Shown: piece by piece, positions 1 through 8,600 of the stretch
Layout: every line of letters starts with the position of its first letter
How positions within the stretch are numbered: position 1 is the stretch's first letter
Source: an uncultured Lachnospiraceae bacterium
GTDB taxonomy: Bacteria > Bacillota > Clostridia > Lachnospirales > Lachnospiraceae
NCBI GenBank assembly: GCA_910584915.1
Contig: CAJUDM010000023.1
Location: 1-64,000 of the forward strand
DNA: 64,000 nucleotides
Reading direction: 5' to 3'
The notes under the pieces: generated by a model
Database searches by the model: none
Seen by the model: only the letters and a program-made list of their open reading frames with translations
What the model was told of the DNA's origin: nothing
Translations under genes and position numbers: made by a program

Positions 1-397
1 ACCTCCTTTTCCGTTCACTTTCTGTTTTCTGCCGCCTGTGAACTCTGGCGGCGCAACCGGGACAGTATTTCGCCCGGTTGGACTTTGGGACGAACACTTT
101 GCCGCAGACCGCACAGCGTTTTAGCTCCTTATCCCGAAAAATCTCTGCTTCCAGCGTTCCGATTTGTGGCAAGACCGACCAGCGGAACCACTTACAGCAA
201 ACCGAGAAAGAAATGGTCTGGGGACAGGTGTGGGTGTCCCCATCGTCAAGGAGCATACAGTTCCCGTCCTCATAACAGCAGCACTCCCGTCGTATCAGGG
301 CGTTTGCCTGTTTCCTCTGTGCCGGTGTCATGCGGTAAAGGGAACCGTCCTGCTTGCGCTCTATGGGCGGCAGTCGTTTATATGGGTTCTCTCTCAT
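1..397 (-). CDS. Cysteine-rich VLP-type mobile-element protein (partial, C-terminus off the window)
   Basis: The minus strand is open from an ATG at 395-397 to the window edge (132 codons, no stop), preceded by a good GGAGGG ribosome binding site. The start reads MRENPYKRLPPIERK. Several cysteine clusters follow (ECCCYEDGNC, FSVCCKWF), then a zinc-ribbon-like pair CAVCGKVF and YCPGCAA near residues 100-125. This arrangement is typical of the Cys_rich_VLP family found in conjugative elements of Firmicutes; its biochemical role is not known. It is transcribed away from the XRE gene at 693, giving a divergent control region between them. Forward-strand ORFs here are shadows. Confidence 0.75.
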   Translation of the reverse strand, partial: MRENPYKRLPPIERKQDGSLYRMTPAQRKQANALIRRECCCYEDGNCMLLDDGDTHTCPQTISFSVCCKWFRWSVLPQIGTLEAEIFRDKELKRCAVCGKVFVPKSNRAKYCPGCAARVHRRQKTESERKRR

Positions 398-577
398 ATG
401 TTCCCTCCATTTTTCTGTTGCCGTTCTCCCTGAAAAGGCTTCCTGCCCCATTCCTGCGGCGTGTTTCTCCTTTGGTACGCAAATGCGCTACTTCTCCGGG
501 AGAGGTATTCCTTTTCGGACGGTCATTCTGTTTTCAAGGTGCAGCTCATCAATGAACTACCCTAAGTCTACACGAAA

Positions 578-665
578 AAAATGCAGTTCCCGGAATCTTG
601 CGAGAATTGCATTTTAGGAAAATATTCAATCTCAAAATTGCATTTCTGCAATTCTCCTGTATAAT
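578..665 (+). promoter_or_regulatory. Promoter with embedded operator for the XRE-defence operon
   Basis: A -35 TTGCAT (638-643) and a perfect -10 TATAAT (660-665) are 16 bp apart. The -35 and half the spacer sit inside a perfect 7-bp inverted repeat, AATTGCA (636-642) and TGCAATT (647-653). Further upstream AAAATGCA (578-585) and TGCATTTT (608-615) form a second inverted pair sharing the TGCA core. This is what an autoregulating XRE repressor site looks like; binding by the product of the next gene is inferred. The rest of 398-692 shows no gene. Confidence 0.7.
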
Positions 666-692
666 GGAAGTATGTAGAGGGGGTGCGTATCT

Positions 693-1508
693 ATGGCTTT
701 ACCCGGAACACCCGGACAGCGGATTTCCGATTTATGCAACGGAAACCACATTACACAAAAGCAGCTTGCAAAGAAGATAGGCGTATCTGCTTCCCAGTTA
801 AGCCGCATTGTCAGTGGAGAAACAAAGACGGTCAGCAGTGATATCCTCATAGGCGTGGCAAAGGAATTTAAGGTGTCCACCGACTACATACTGGGGTTAT
901 CCAATATCAGCGTCCGCAAAAGCTATGATATATCTGAATTGGGCTTGTCTGAGGGGGCAATCAAAGGGCTTGTGACGGGTACTGTGGATGTGCAAATCCT
1001 CAACCGGCTGTTGGAACACAAGAATTTCCCGAAACTGATGGACTTGATACGGATTTACTTTCAAGACACTGCAGCAAAGGGCATCATAGCACGAAACCGA
1101 CTAATCGAGTTGGCAACGGTTTCCCTGTCTGATCTGATGAAAGAACACCCGGAGCATCGAGCAGAAGCAAAACAGGATTTACAACTTTTGAACGCCCAGA
1201 AGATGGGAGAACATGAAGCGGAGATTGTGAAAATCAAGAATGTATTCCTTGCTATCCTGCGGGATATTAAGAAAGATATGGACAATGGAGAACAGCCGGG
1301 AGAAACTGTGACAGCCGCCATGTTCCAAACCATGCAAGACGCACTGGCAGAACAAAAACAGGAACCGCTTTCTATGGATGATGTAACGGCTATGATTGCC
1401 GGGCAGATTGGGCAGATTCTTCCGATAGATGAGGAAACCAGCGACCAGTTCCAGCAGTTGATGAAGAAGATAATGGGGCAGGCAAATGGTTTGCCAAATG
1501 AGGAATAG
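693..1508 (+). CDS. XRE-family transcriptional regulator of the mobile element
   Basis: A 271-residue protein with an N-terminal lambda-repressor-type helix-turn-helix (about residues 8-62; ITQKQLAKKIGVSASQLSRI is the core, followed by the usual IGVAKEFKVSTDYILG end). The remaining 200 residues are alpha-helical and acidic with no domain I recognise; such long XRE proteins are common in Clostridiales mobile elements. The ATG at 693 follows a GAGGGGGTG site. It lies directly downstream of the promoter with a TGCA palindrome and is followed after 2 nt by vsr, so it probably represses itself and the defence operon. Confidence 0.8.
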   Translation: MALPGTPGQRISDLCNGNHITQKQLAKKIGVSASQLSRIVSGETKTVSSDILIGVAKEFKVSTDYILGLSNISVRKSYDISELGLSEGAIKGLVTGTVDVQILNRLLEHKNFPKLMDLIRIYFQDTAAKGIIARNRLIELATVSLSDLMKEHPEHRAEAKQDLQLLNAQKMGEHEAEIVKIKNVFLAILRDIKKDMDNGEQPGETVTAAMFQTMQDALAEQKQEPLSMDDVTAMIAGQIGQILPIDEETSDQFQQLMKKIMGQANGLPNEE

Positions 1509-1510
1509 CT

Positions 1511-1987
1511 ATGAGCGATGTAATGACCCCGGAACAGCGGAGCCGGGCTATGAGCCATATCAAAGGAAAAGATACCAGCATAGAAGTCTTGTTAAGAAAA
1601 GCACTCTGGCACAAGGGTATCCGGTATCGGAAAAATTATAAAAAGCTGCCAGGTACGCCGGATATAGCCATAACAAAATACAGGATTGCTATTTTTTGCG
1701 ACAGTGAATTTTTCCATGGTTATAATTGGGAGATAAAAAAGCAAAAGCTAGGCCACAACCGGGAATATTGGATCAAGAAGATAGAACGGAATATGGTCCG
1801 TGATCGTGAAAACGACTTTAAGCTGATTGCATTGGACTGGGTACCGATTCACTTTTGGGGGCAGGAGATACAAAAACATACAGAAGAATGCGTGAAAGCT
1901 GTCAAAGATTTGATTTTTGAGTTGCGGGTGAGCCAATTTGATGCTATGATAGATAGCACAAGGGACTATGTTGAAGATATAAAATGA
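1511..1987 (+). CDS. vsr: Very short patch repair (Vsr) T:G mismatch endonuclease
   Basis: Vsr nicks 5' of a T mispaired with G at sites where methylcytosine has deaminated, protecting a host that carries a C5 cytosine methyltransferase. The 158-residue length, the opening MTPEQRSRAMSHIKGKDTS, the catalytic aspartate context PGTPDIAI near residue 50, the FFHGYNW histidine motif and the late REYWIKKIERN segment match the family. The usual VDGCFWH block is changed to CDSEFFHGYNW. It sits two bases after the XRE gene and upstream of the methyltransferase, the classical vsr-dcm pairing in an uncommon order. Confidence 0.9.
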   Translation: MSDVMTPEQRSRAMSHIKGKDTSIEVLLRKALWHKGIRYRKNYKKLPGTPDIAITKYRIAIFCDSEFFHGYNWEIKKQKLGHNREYWIKKIERNMVRDRENDFKLIALDWVPIHFWGQEIQKHTEECVKAVKDLIFELRVSQFDAMIDSTRDYVEDIK

Positions 1988-2036
1988 TAATTTTATATCT
2001 TCAACTAATATATTGACGAATTAAAAGGAGTGCCTT

Positions 2037-2246
2037 ATGACGATATCGGAACAGATTAAAGTGCTTTGCGTGCGCTCCAATATCAGTGTTGCAGAACTTG
2101 CAAGGCGGATGGGGACTACACCGCAAAATTTCAATTCAAAAATGAAACGGGAAAGTTTTACAATCTCTGACTTAGAATATCTGGCAGAAGCGGTAGGATG
2201 TTCTTTTGAACGCTATTTTGTCCTTCCAGATGGAGAAAAGATTTAA
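2037..2246 (+). CDS. Small XRE regulator, possible controller protein of the restriction system
   Basis: A 69-residue protein made almost entirely of one helix-turn-helix domain (VAELARRMGTTPQNFNSKM as recognition region). AAGGAG precedes the ATG by about eight bases. It lies 49 bp after vsr and its stop codon is only 13 bp before the methyltransferase start, so the two are co-translated or co-transcribed. Size and position match C (controller) proteins that time endonuclease expression in type II systems; this role is inferred from context, not from a recognised operator. Confidence 0.75.
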   Translation: MTISEQIKVLCVRSNISVAELARRMGTTPQNFNSKMKRESFTISDLEYLAEAVGCSFERYFVLPDGEKI

Positions 2247-2259
2247 TAGGAGGACATAC

Positions 2260-3456
2260 ATGAATTTACTACATTTCAAAGACAATGCCTCAAACCATGA
2301 TGTAATTTCCTTGTTTTCCGGGGCGATGGGGCTGGATATTGGCCTTTCAAAAGCTGGTCTCAATATCGTAATTGGACAGGACTTTGATCCTTCTTGTGTC
2401 GCAACTATGCGTGCCAATGGGCATAAGGTTTTGGGTGGTGACATCCGTGAAATCAACGAAGCAGATTTGTTGGAACAGACTGGATTGGCACCGGGAGAAC
2501 CTTTCCTGATTTGCGGTGGCCCGCCCTGCCAGCCATTTTCTACTGCCGGTAAGCGGCTGGGGATTAACGACCCAAGGGGCAGCTTGTTTATGGATTTTAT
2601 CCGAATGATTGACTATATCCGTCCCCGTTTTTTCATTATGGAAAATGTAAAAGGGATTATGTCTGCCCCGTTAAAGCATATGCCTCTTGCAGAGCGTGAT
2701 AAAAACGATCCTGAACAACATTTGGGAACTGTATTAGATGTTATCCTCTCTGAATTTGATAAATTAGGATATAAAACGGTGTATGGGATTTTGGATGCCG
2801 TCAATTATGGTGTACCTCAATTCCGGGAACGGTTTGTATTGATCGGAAGCCGGGACAATGAAGATATATTCTTGCCATTCCCGACACACTTCCAGATGCA
2901 CCAAGACTCGCAATACCGTTGGCGTACCTTGAATGATACCATCCGGGAATTGGAAAATAATTGCGGGGAATGTGCTGTCTTTAGTAAAGACCGCCTTGCA
3001 TATCTCCGCCTTGTCCCGGAAGGCGGAAATTGGCGTGACCTACCGGAAGATATTCGGAAAGAAGCTATGGGCGGTGCCTATGGCTCTGGCGGCGGAAAAG
3101 TTGGATTTTACCGGAGGTTATCTTACAGCCAGCCTTCGCCAACCTTAGTAACCTCCCCGGTACAAAAAGCAACCATGATGTGCCATCCGACCCAAGACAG
3201 GCCTTTGAGTATCCGGGAATATGCCCGTATCCAGCAGTTTCCTGATGATTGGCAGTTCATGGGGACAAGCGTTGCAAAATACAGGCAAATAGGCAATGCT
3301 GTACCGGTTGGGCTGGCATTGGCATTGGGAAATGCTGTACTTTCTGTTGCGGATCAATCCGCTGAAATCCGCACAAAACGATTTAGAGGGACAGACATCC
3401 ATCAAAAACTGAAGCAAGCTATTGAAATAGGAGGAAGCTATTATGGCAATAAATAG
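2260..3456 (+). CDS. dcm: DNA (cytosine-5-)-methyltransferase, type II restriction-modification
   Basis: Transfers methyl from S-adenosylmethionine to C5 of cytosine in a specific site. Motif I is VISLFSGAMGLDIG, the catalytic motif IV is GGPPCQPFSTAG (Cys in PCQ), motif VI is FIMENVKG, motif VIII QFRERFVLIG and motif X QIGNAVPVGLA, in canonical order over 398 residues. I chose the ATG at 2260, with an AGGAGG site eight bases upstream, over a start 54 bp earlier that overlaps the XRE gene. The gene overlaps the endonuclease start by 14 bp, so the pair is translationally coupled. The variable region between motifs VIII and IX sets specificity, which cannot be read by eye. Confidence 0.93.
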   Translation: MNLLHFKDNASNHDVISLFSGAMGLDIGLSKAGLNIVIGQDFDPSCVATMRANGHKVLGGDIREINEADLLEQTGLAPGEPFLICGGPPCQPFSTAGKRLGINDPRGSLFMDFIRMIDYIRPRFFIMENVKGIMSAPLKHMPLAERDKNDPEQHLGTVLDVILSEFDKLGYKTVYGILDAVNYGVPQFRERFVLIGSRDNEDIFLPFPTHFQMHQDSQYRWRTLNDTIRELENNCGECAVFSKDRLAYLRLVPEGGNWRDLPEDIRKEAMGGAYGSGGGKVGFYRRLSYSQPSPTLVTSPVQKATMMCHPTQDRPLSIREYARIQQFPDDWQFMGTSVAKYRQIGNAVPVGLALALGNAVLSVADQSAEIRTKRFRGTDIHQKLKQAIEIGGSYYGNK

Positions 3457-4177
3457 CAATTACAATGAAGAAGCTATCGTAGAAGCGATTGCAACTGCAT
3501 TGGATAATTTTTACACAAATTTAATCAGCAATATTGACAAGCTCAACATCAAAAAAGTTATGAAACGCAAGAACCCGTACTTGTTCCGGGCGAAGGCTAT
3601 GAATGGGGCTGCACAAATTATTGACGCAATCCTTGCTGCCTTTGTGTCCTCATCCGAGGAAACAATATTTGGCAATGTTTTCTTTGAACCTATTGCTACT
3701 GCTGCTGCACAAGGACAGAAGGCATTGGCAGAAGGCGTTGACATTATGGTTGAACGGGACAATACTATCTATGCGATTGCCGTAAAATCTGGTACAAGTG
3801 TGTTCAATGCAGATAGCCGCAAGAAACAGGAGCAGAACTTTATGGCGGCAAGCAAGCTGGCACAGCAGGCAAAGAAACGCTTTGTCCCGATTGTAGGCTA
3901 TGGCTACGGAAAGAAGAAAACATCCAGCCGTGGGCTTCCCAAATTCTATATGGAATTGGCAGGCAAGGATTTCTGGACGGAATTGACCGGAGATGAAGAA
4001 TTTTACATAAAGCTGATCCGTTTCATGGATAAGCTGCCAGAGAAATATGTAGAAGAATTTGATGCTTCCTATCAAAAAGCTTCAAATCGGCTTGTCCGGG
4101 AGTTTACTCAAGAATTTTGCTTTGAGGATGGTAGTATTGATTGGGAGAAACTTGTTGAGTTTAATTCAGGTAATTAA
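3443..4177 (+). CDS. PmeII-family type II restriction endonuclease
   Basis: A 244-residue protein resembling PmeII-type endonucleases: the segment KKVMKRKNPYLFRAKAM, the SSSEETIFGN signature and a PD-(D/E)XK-like core with GVDIMVERD followed about 13 residues later by AIAVKSG. It would cut the site protected by the preceding methyltransferase. AGGAGG sits just before the ATG, inside the end of the methyltransferase gene. The core lysine is preceded by AV rather than E, a variation seen in some nucleases of this fold. Family assignment is from memory of the motif pattern and should be checked by profile search. Confidence 0.75.
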   Translation: MAINSNYNEEAIVEAIATALDNFYTNLISNIDKLNIKKVMKRKNPYLFRAKAMNGAAQIIDAILAAFVSSSEETIFGNVFFEPIATAAAQGQKALAEGVDIMVERDNTIYAIAVKSGTSVFNADSRKKQEQNFMAASKLAQQAKKRFVPIVGYGYGKKKTSSRGLPKFYMELAGKDFWTELTGDEEFYIKLIRFMDKLPEKYVEEFDASYQKASNRLVREFTQEFCFEDGSIDWEKLVEFNSGN

Positions 4178-4192
4178 TTTTCGGAGGATAGC

Positions 4193-6994
4193 ATGAATAG
4201 AGGTTCTGAATGGCGAAGATGGGAACTGCATTTACATACGCCCTTCACTAAAAAAGCAGATCAATATATAGGAAAAACAACTGATGAAAAATGGGATAAT
4301 TTCTATACTTCTATCTGTGATTATATAGGGGATGGAAGCGATCCTTTGCGTTCAATTTGCGCTATAGCAATTACAGATTATCTTTCAATAGATAACTATC
4401 TAAAAGTATGTGCAGATAACAGACTCCCTGATAGTGTTAAACATGTTTTTCCCAATGTGGAGTTGAGAATAACACCAATTGCATCAGATTCCCCCATAAA
4501 TATACATTGCTTATTTGATCCAAGCATTGTTGGGGAATTAGAGGGGCGTTTTTTTGCTAATTTGAAATTTGAATATAATCACAACAAGTATAGTGCTACA
4601 AAAAGTGAGTTGGTTCGATTAGGCCGTGATTTCCAGAAGAATCAATCTTTAAGTGATGAAGATGCCCTTAAAATAGGTTTATCCCAATATGTGATTTCCT
4701 TAGAAACTTTGTCTGATGTTTTTAAGTATAATCCTCAATTAAAGGAAAAAACCATTATTGTAGTATCAAATAGTAGTACAGATGGTGCATCTGGGCTTCG
4801 TGCCCATAGTGACTATTTTTTAGGTAATATTTCCCAATTAGAAGCTACCCGGAGGGCAATTTACCAACTTTCTGACATGGTGTTTTCTTCCAATTCAAAA
4901 GATATATCATACTTCCTTGGGGAAGGTCCTGACTCTATAGATGTTGTGAAAGAAAAGTGTGGCTCGTTAATGCCCTGTATTCATGGCTGTGATGCCCATA
5001 CTAACGAAAAAGTGTTTGCCCCTGCGGACAATCGTTTCTGCTGGATTAAAGCGGATCCAACTTTTGAGGGATTGAAGCAAGTCCTTTATGAACCAAAAGA
5101 GCGTGTGCGTATTAGCAGTAGTGTTCCAGATGAAAAGCCAGAATACTATGTGATTGACCGAGTTGAGATAGTGGGAAATGCAGATTTCTCGCCAAAACCC
5201 ATATATTTTAGCGACCAGCTTACATGTATCATAGGAGGAAAATCAACCGGGAAGTCCCTGCTCCTTCATAATATGGCAACGGCAATAGATAGGAAGCAAG
5301 TAGAGAAAAAACAGGAAAACGCAGCAACCAATGTTAAACAGATTCCGGAGTTAAAGGTTTATTGGCGTGACGGGGTTTGTAGTGATGATAAGAGCAAAGA
5401 GCGGAAAATTGTTTACATTCCGCAGACTTATTTAAACCGTTTAAGTGATGAAGAACAAGAAACAACGGAGATTGATACCATTATCCAAGACATTGTTCTG
5501 CAAGATCAAAAGTGCAACGAAGCATACCGCTTAATGCTCAAAAAGATTTCCGAACAGAAGCAACAAATTGCGAAGTCGATTGTAGACTTCTTGCAGATTG
5601 TAAAGAATCGGGAAGAACTTTATGAGCGATGTAAAGGAATTGGCGACAAGGAAGCAATCGAAGCTGAACTTGAAAAATTGAATGACCAATTAGAACAACT
5701 TAGTAAAGAATATAATGTTACGGAAACTGAAATAGCAGAATATCAAAGTTCAATAGAAAATGCAAGAACCCTAAGGGAGTCATACTCCGTAGCGACCAAA
5801 GAAATTGAACAGATACAAGATATTCAATCCGTTGTAGATATAAAGTTCTCTTCTAATAGTGCATTTGCGGTTTTTAACGAGTTGTTTGATAACGCCATTG
5901 AAGAAGTGAAAAAGATCGCTGATGAAGCTTGGGCTGCCAAACGAGAGGAAATTTTACAAACGGCTCGTAAGAAATGCGGAGATATTGAGTCAGCTATAAG
6001 CAAGTATGAAGAAAGAATTGCTATATTAAAGCCGAAAATGGACGGCAATGAACGGATAAGCAAACTTTCTGCTTCTATTGTAAAGGAGCGAGAACGGTTG
6101 GCAAAACTTTCTGAATACCAAACCCAGCTAAGCACAGTGCAAACACAGTATAAGCAAAACTTAAATGAGTTAAGCCAATCGTTTTCTACTTTCAGCCAAA
6201 TATATCTTGCGTATGTAGACAGCATTAATAGTGGCTTTGTTTCTTCTACAGACGAATTGGAATTCTCTGTAAGAAAAGTATTGCGTATTGACCAACTCGT
6301 GCGGAAAATTTCGGATCTATTAGATAATAGGTCAATTGGAAGATTTCATGCATTCAACCTCCGCGAAATAACAGAAGATGTATTATCTTCGGAACATATT
6401 GAAGCGTTTATCGAGGCAATCCTTACCAACTCAAAAGATACTCTGCAACTAAAAGGTGGTTGTACTGTAGAATCTGCCCTCCGTGAAATTTTGTCGGATT
6501 GGTATAATATAGATTATGTTGTCCGAATGGATAATGACGATATACAAGATATGTCGCCAGGCAAGAAAGCTTTGGTTTTACTTAGGCTTCTTATTAGCCT
6601 TGCTGAAAGCAGGTGCCCGATTCTTATAGACCAGCCCGAGGACGACCTTGATAACAGATCAATTTTCGATGAGTTGATACGATTTATTAAAGAGAAGAAG
6701 GTTGATAGGCAAATCATTACCGTTACACATAATGCCAATATTGTACTTGGCGGTGATGCTGAGTTGGTGATAGTTGCAAATCAAAAAGGAAAAAATGCCC
6801 CGAATAAACAATACCGCTTTGAATATCGTGGCGGTTCGATTGAGGACAATAATCCTGTTGTTGAAGAAAATGGGGAAGTCATCCTAGGCATATTAAACAG
6901 CAAAGGTATACAGGAACATATCTGTGAAATCCTTGAAGGAGGAGAGCAAGCCTTTGCTCTGCGGCAACACAAGTATCACTTTATCAAGAGCTAA
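4193..6994 (+). CDS. PHP-domain ATPase of the TrlF type, defence-cassette partner
   Basis: A 933-residue protein with two parts. Residues 1 to about 300 look like a PHP phosphoesterase: WELHLHTPF at 10-18 supplies the HxH metal motif and HGCDAHT near 265 another histidine site. From about 325 an SMC/ABC-type ATPase begins: Walker A GGKSTGKS near 347, a long coiled coil about 430-700, a signature-like MSPGKKALVLL near 786, Walker B LIDQPEDDLDN near 808 and a switch histidine in VTHNAN near 841. NCBI calls such proteins TrlF family AAA-like ATPases. It starts 15 bp after the endonuclease with a GGAGG site. A nuclease coupled to DNA-end sensing is likely but unproven. Confidence 0.8.
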   Translation: MNRGSEWRRWELHLHTPFTKKADQYIGKTTDEKWDNFYTSICDYIGDGSDPLRSICAIAITDYLSIDNYLKVCADNRLPDSVKHVFPNVELRITPIASDSPINIHCLFDPSIVGELEGRFFANLKFEYNHNKYSATKSELVRLGRDFQKNQSLSDEDALKIGLSQYVISLETLSDVFKYNPQLKEKTIIVVSNSSTDGASGLRAHSDYFLGNISQLEATRRAIYQLSDMVFSSNSKDISYFLGEGPDSIDVVKEKCGSLMPCIHGCDAHTNEKVFAPADNRFCWIKADPTFEGLKQVLYEPKERVRISSSVPDEKPEYYVIDRVEIVGNADFSPKPIYFSDQLTCIIGGKSTGKSLLLHNMATAIDRKQVEKKQENAATNVKQIPELKVYWRDGVCSDDKSKERKIVYIPQTYLNRLSDEEQETTEIDTIIQDIVLQDQKCNEAYRLMLKKISEQKQQIAKSIVDFLQIVKNREELYERCKGIGDKEAIEAELEKLNDQLEQLSKEYNVTETEIAEYQSSIENARTLRESYSVATKEIEQIQDIQSVVDIKFSSNSAFAVFNELFDNAIEEVKKIADEAWAAKREEILQTARKKCGDIESAISKYEERIAILKPKMDGNERISKLSASIVKERERLAKLSEYQTQLSTVQTQYKQNLNELSQSFSTFSQIYLAYVDSINSGFVSSTDELEFSVRKVLRIDQLVRKISDLLDNRSIGRFHAFNLREITEDVLSSEHIEAFIEAILTNSKDTLQLKGGCTVESALREILSDWYNIDYVVRMDNDDIQDMSPGKKALVLLRLLISLAESRCPILIDQPEDDLDNRSIFDELIRFIKEKKVDRQIITVTHNANIVLGGDAELVIVANQKGKNAPNKQYRFEYRGGSIEDNNPVVEENGEVILGILNSKGIQEHICEILEGGEQAFALRQHKYHFIKS

Positions 6995-7327
6995 GGTGCG
7001 TCATATGCCTGCTGCCGCTCCCGAAACCGTCCAGATTTTTGCCAATCCCCATCTGCAAAAACCTTCCCGTTTTCCTGCTGGGCAAAACGAGTGTTTCCAT
7101 CCGGCGAAACCCTCATTTTACCCATCAGCCGTGACAGCAGGTATAACACACTACACTTTGCAAGCAAAGTCGTGTGCCAAAGGGATACCCTTTGGAAACC
7201 CTATTTTGTCGGAGTGTGTAGCCACACTTTCTCCAAAATGCAAAATAAGCGGCATAGGCCAGCCCGTTCCCGGTGCTGATCTATGCCGCTTATTTGCCTA
7301 CATGGGCTTCTTACTCTATCGCCCATA
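6995..7327. other. Non-coding end of the mobile element
   Basis: No convincing gene is seen between the TrlF-type gene and the truncated spoIIID. The stretch contains short internal echoes (an AAAGGGATACCC segment followed by GGAAACCC; ACACTTTGCAAGCAAAGTCGTGT is a palindrome) and the 15-bp inverted repeat listed separately. Small forward ORFs here start inside the TrlF-type gene or lack ribosome binding sites and family signatures. Confidence 0.6.
7243..7295. repeat. Perfect 15-bp inverted repeat near the element end
   Basis: AAATAAGCGGCATAG at 7243-7257 is the exact reverse complement of CTATGCCGCTTATTT at 7281-7295, with a 23-nt loop. There is no T-run, so an ordinary intrinsic terminator is unlikely. 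Its place about 35 bp inside the presumed junction with spoIIID fits a recombinase or transfer-related site; that role is inferred. Confidence 0.65.
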
Positions 7328-7519
7328 TTAACCGTTCTGTTTTATCACTTCCGTATGTACCGTACTCTTGCTGATCCCAAACTCTTTGGCTGTCTGTCTC
7401 ACCGTTGCATTATTTTCCACAATATAGCCTGCCACAGCAATGACACGCTCGTGAAGCAAATCACCGGACTTGCCGTAAATCTCAGGCTTCCCGCAAGTCT
7501 TTGATTTGTTTTTCGTCAT
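7328..7519 (-). pseudogene. spoIIID: spoIIID-like sporulation regulator truncated at the element junction
   Basis: The 63-residue ORF matches the N-terminal half of SpoIIID, the mother-cell DNA-binding regulator: ERVIAVAGYIVENNATVRQT followed by AKEFGISKSTVH is close to the family consensus. Known SpoIIID proteins are about 80-95 residues and continue after STVHxDV with roughly 45 conserved residues including a basic helix that contacts DNA. Here the sequence turns into HTEVIKQNG and stops at the edge of the mobile element. It also has an N-terminal extension of about 20 residues. I infer that insertion separated the two halves; an alternative is a stand-alone truncated homologue belonging to the element. 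Confidence 0.65.
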
Positions 7520-7673
7520 ATAAAAAATCCCCCCGCCACGCTTTGTTACATCTTATGCCCGGCGGACGGGATTTATTACAATACTGTCGATTCCATCATA
7601 TTTCTTTATTTCCACGGGCAATGAGCCAGGCCGCCGCGCCTGCACGGACAGTTGGCGGCTGCCGCGGGGTACT

Positions 7674-8600
7674 TCACTCTGCCCTGTGCCAGTAGTAAAA
7701 GCTTTCCGCTCCCCTGCTGTAGAGTTCCAGTGTTTTCCCCCCATCCTTCAAGCTGTACTCATATTGCAGAGTGCCGCCAGCCACCAGAATACAGATCTCC
7801 CGCACTTCTCCCTCCTTCTCCACAATGCTGAAAGTACCGTCGCTGTTTTCCGATGTCAGTATATGAAATGCATTGTCTTCTGTAAACTCATATCTGTTAT
7901 TGCCGCCATCCTCCCAGACACCGAGGATCCCCGATACTTTTTCATCTTTCGTATCCAGGATCTTCCATCCGGCAGGTATCAGCAGCCTCTTATCTTCGAT
8001 GCCCTCCATATCTTCCATATATAATCGATATCCTGTTTCATCGGAAGAAAACAGATAAACCTTCTCCTTCCCCTCGGTTGTGATCTGAACCAGGATGTTG
8101 TTTTCCTCGTCAAAACCGCAGGTGTACTGAAACTTTTCCTGTCCGCCCTTCACACCATGCTCACCGCTTCCATCGGGTGAGAATGTATAAGTCTCCTCCT
8201 TCCCCTCCACATCCCACGATTTGGAGAGAACAGCGGCGACAGCCGCACTGTAGTCCATTGTCATGTCCCCCAGCAAATCCTCGATTTTCACACCGTCCTT
8301 CCCTGTACTGTTTCCGCCGGCATCCTTCTTTCCGCCTGTTTTGTCCTGGCCGCCGGCGTCTTCCATACCGTCGCCCGCCGCATTATCCCCTGCCGTATCT
8401 TTTGTCCCGTCTTTCTCCTCACCATATCCCGCCGCACCTTCCGCGCTGTCAGCCCCTGTACCGCCCGTCTCTTCACTATCCCCGGCGGTATCTTCCGCTG
8501 CCTCCGCTCCGACCGCATCCCCGCCTCCCGCAGAGCCGCATCCTGACAGCAATAATGCTATATTCATAATAATCAAAACCGCTATCCATCTCTTTTTCAC
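7674..8600 (-). CDS. Secreted lipoprotein of unknown function
   Basis: About 308 residues from a GTG at 8598-8600, with TAAGG eight bases upstream. The longer ORF to 8687 adds an implausible His-rich leader, whereas the GTG start gives a textbook signal peptide (KKRW, hydrophobic core, lipobox LLSGC). A Gly/Asp/Glu-rich low-complexity linker of roughly 95 residues follows, then a globular C-terminal part of beta-type repeats (ILGVWEDGGNNRYEFTEDN) recalling small lipocalin-like DUF domains of Firmicute lipoproteins. No catalytic motif is seen. It stands alone between the element junction and the rhamnose-type importer. Confidence 0.75.
   Translation of the reverse strand: MKKRWIAVLIIMNIALLLSGCGSAGGGDAVGAEAAEDTAGDSEETGGTGADSAEGAAGYGEEKDGTKDTAGDNAAGDGMEDAGGQDKTGGKKDAGGNSTGKDGVKIEDLLGDMTMDYSAAVAAVLSKSWDVEGKEETYTFSPDGSGEHGVKGGQEKFQYTCGFDEENNILVQITTEGKEKVYLFSSDETGYRLYMEDMEGIEDKRLLIPAGWKILDTKDEKVSGILGVWEDGGNNRYEFTEDNAFHILTSENSDGTFSIVEKEGEVREICILVAGGTLQYEYSLKDGGKTLELYSRGAESFYYWHRAE

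Larger units (their letters stand above)
1..7330. mobile_element. End of an integrated mobile element (left part outside window)
   Basis: The stretch joins a Cys-rich VLP protein (a family usually found beside relaxase genes of conjugative or mobilisable elements), XRE regulators and a defence cassette, and ends at a spoIIID-like gene that has lost its C-terminal half. Gene content changes abruptly at about 7.33 kb to ordinary metabolic genes on the minus strand. A 15-bp perfect inverted repeat (7243-7295) lies just inside the presumed end. No integrase, relaxase or flanking direct repeat is visible because the other end is outside the window, so the exact boundary and element class are inferred. 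Confidence 0.6.

Noticed and set aside
85..555. Forward ORFs of 156, 89 and 87 codons at the left edge
   Set aside because: They lie opposite a minus-strand gene with clear zinc-finger motifs and a good ribosome binding site; their own translations are Arg/Pro/Ser-rich and unlike any family.
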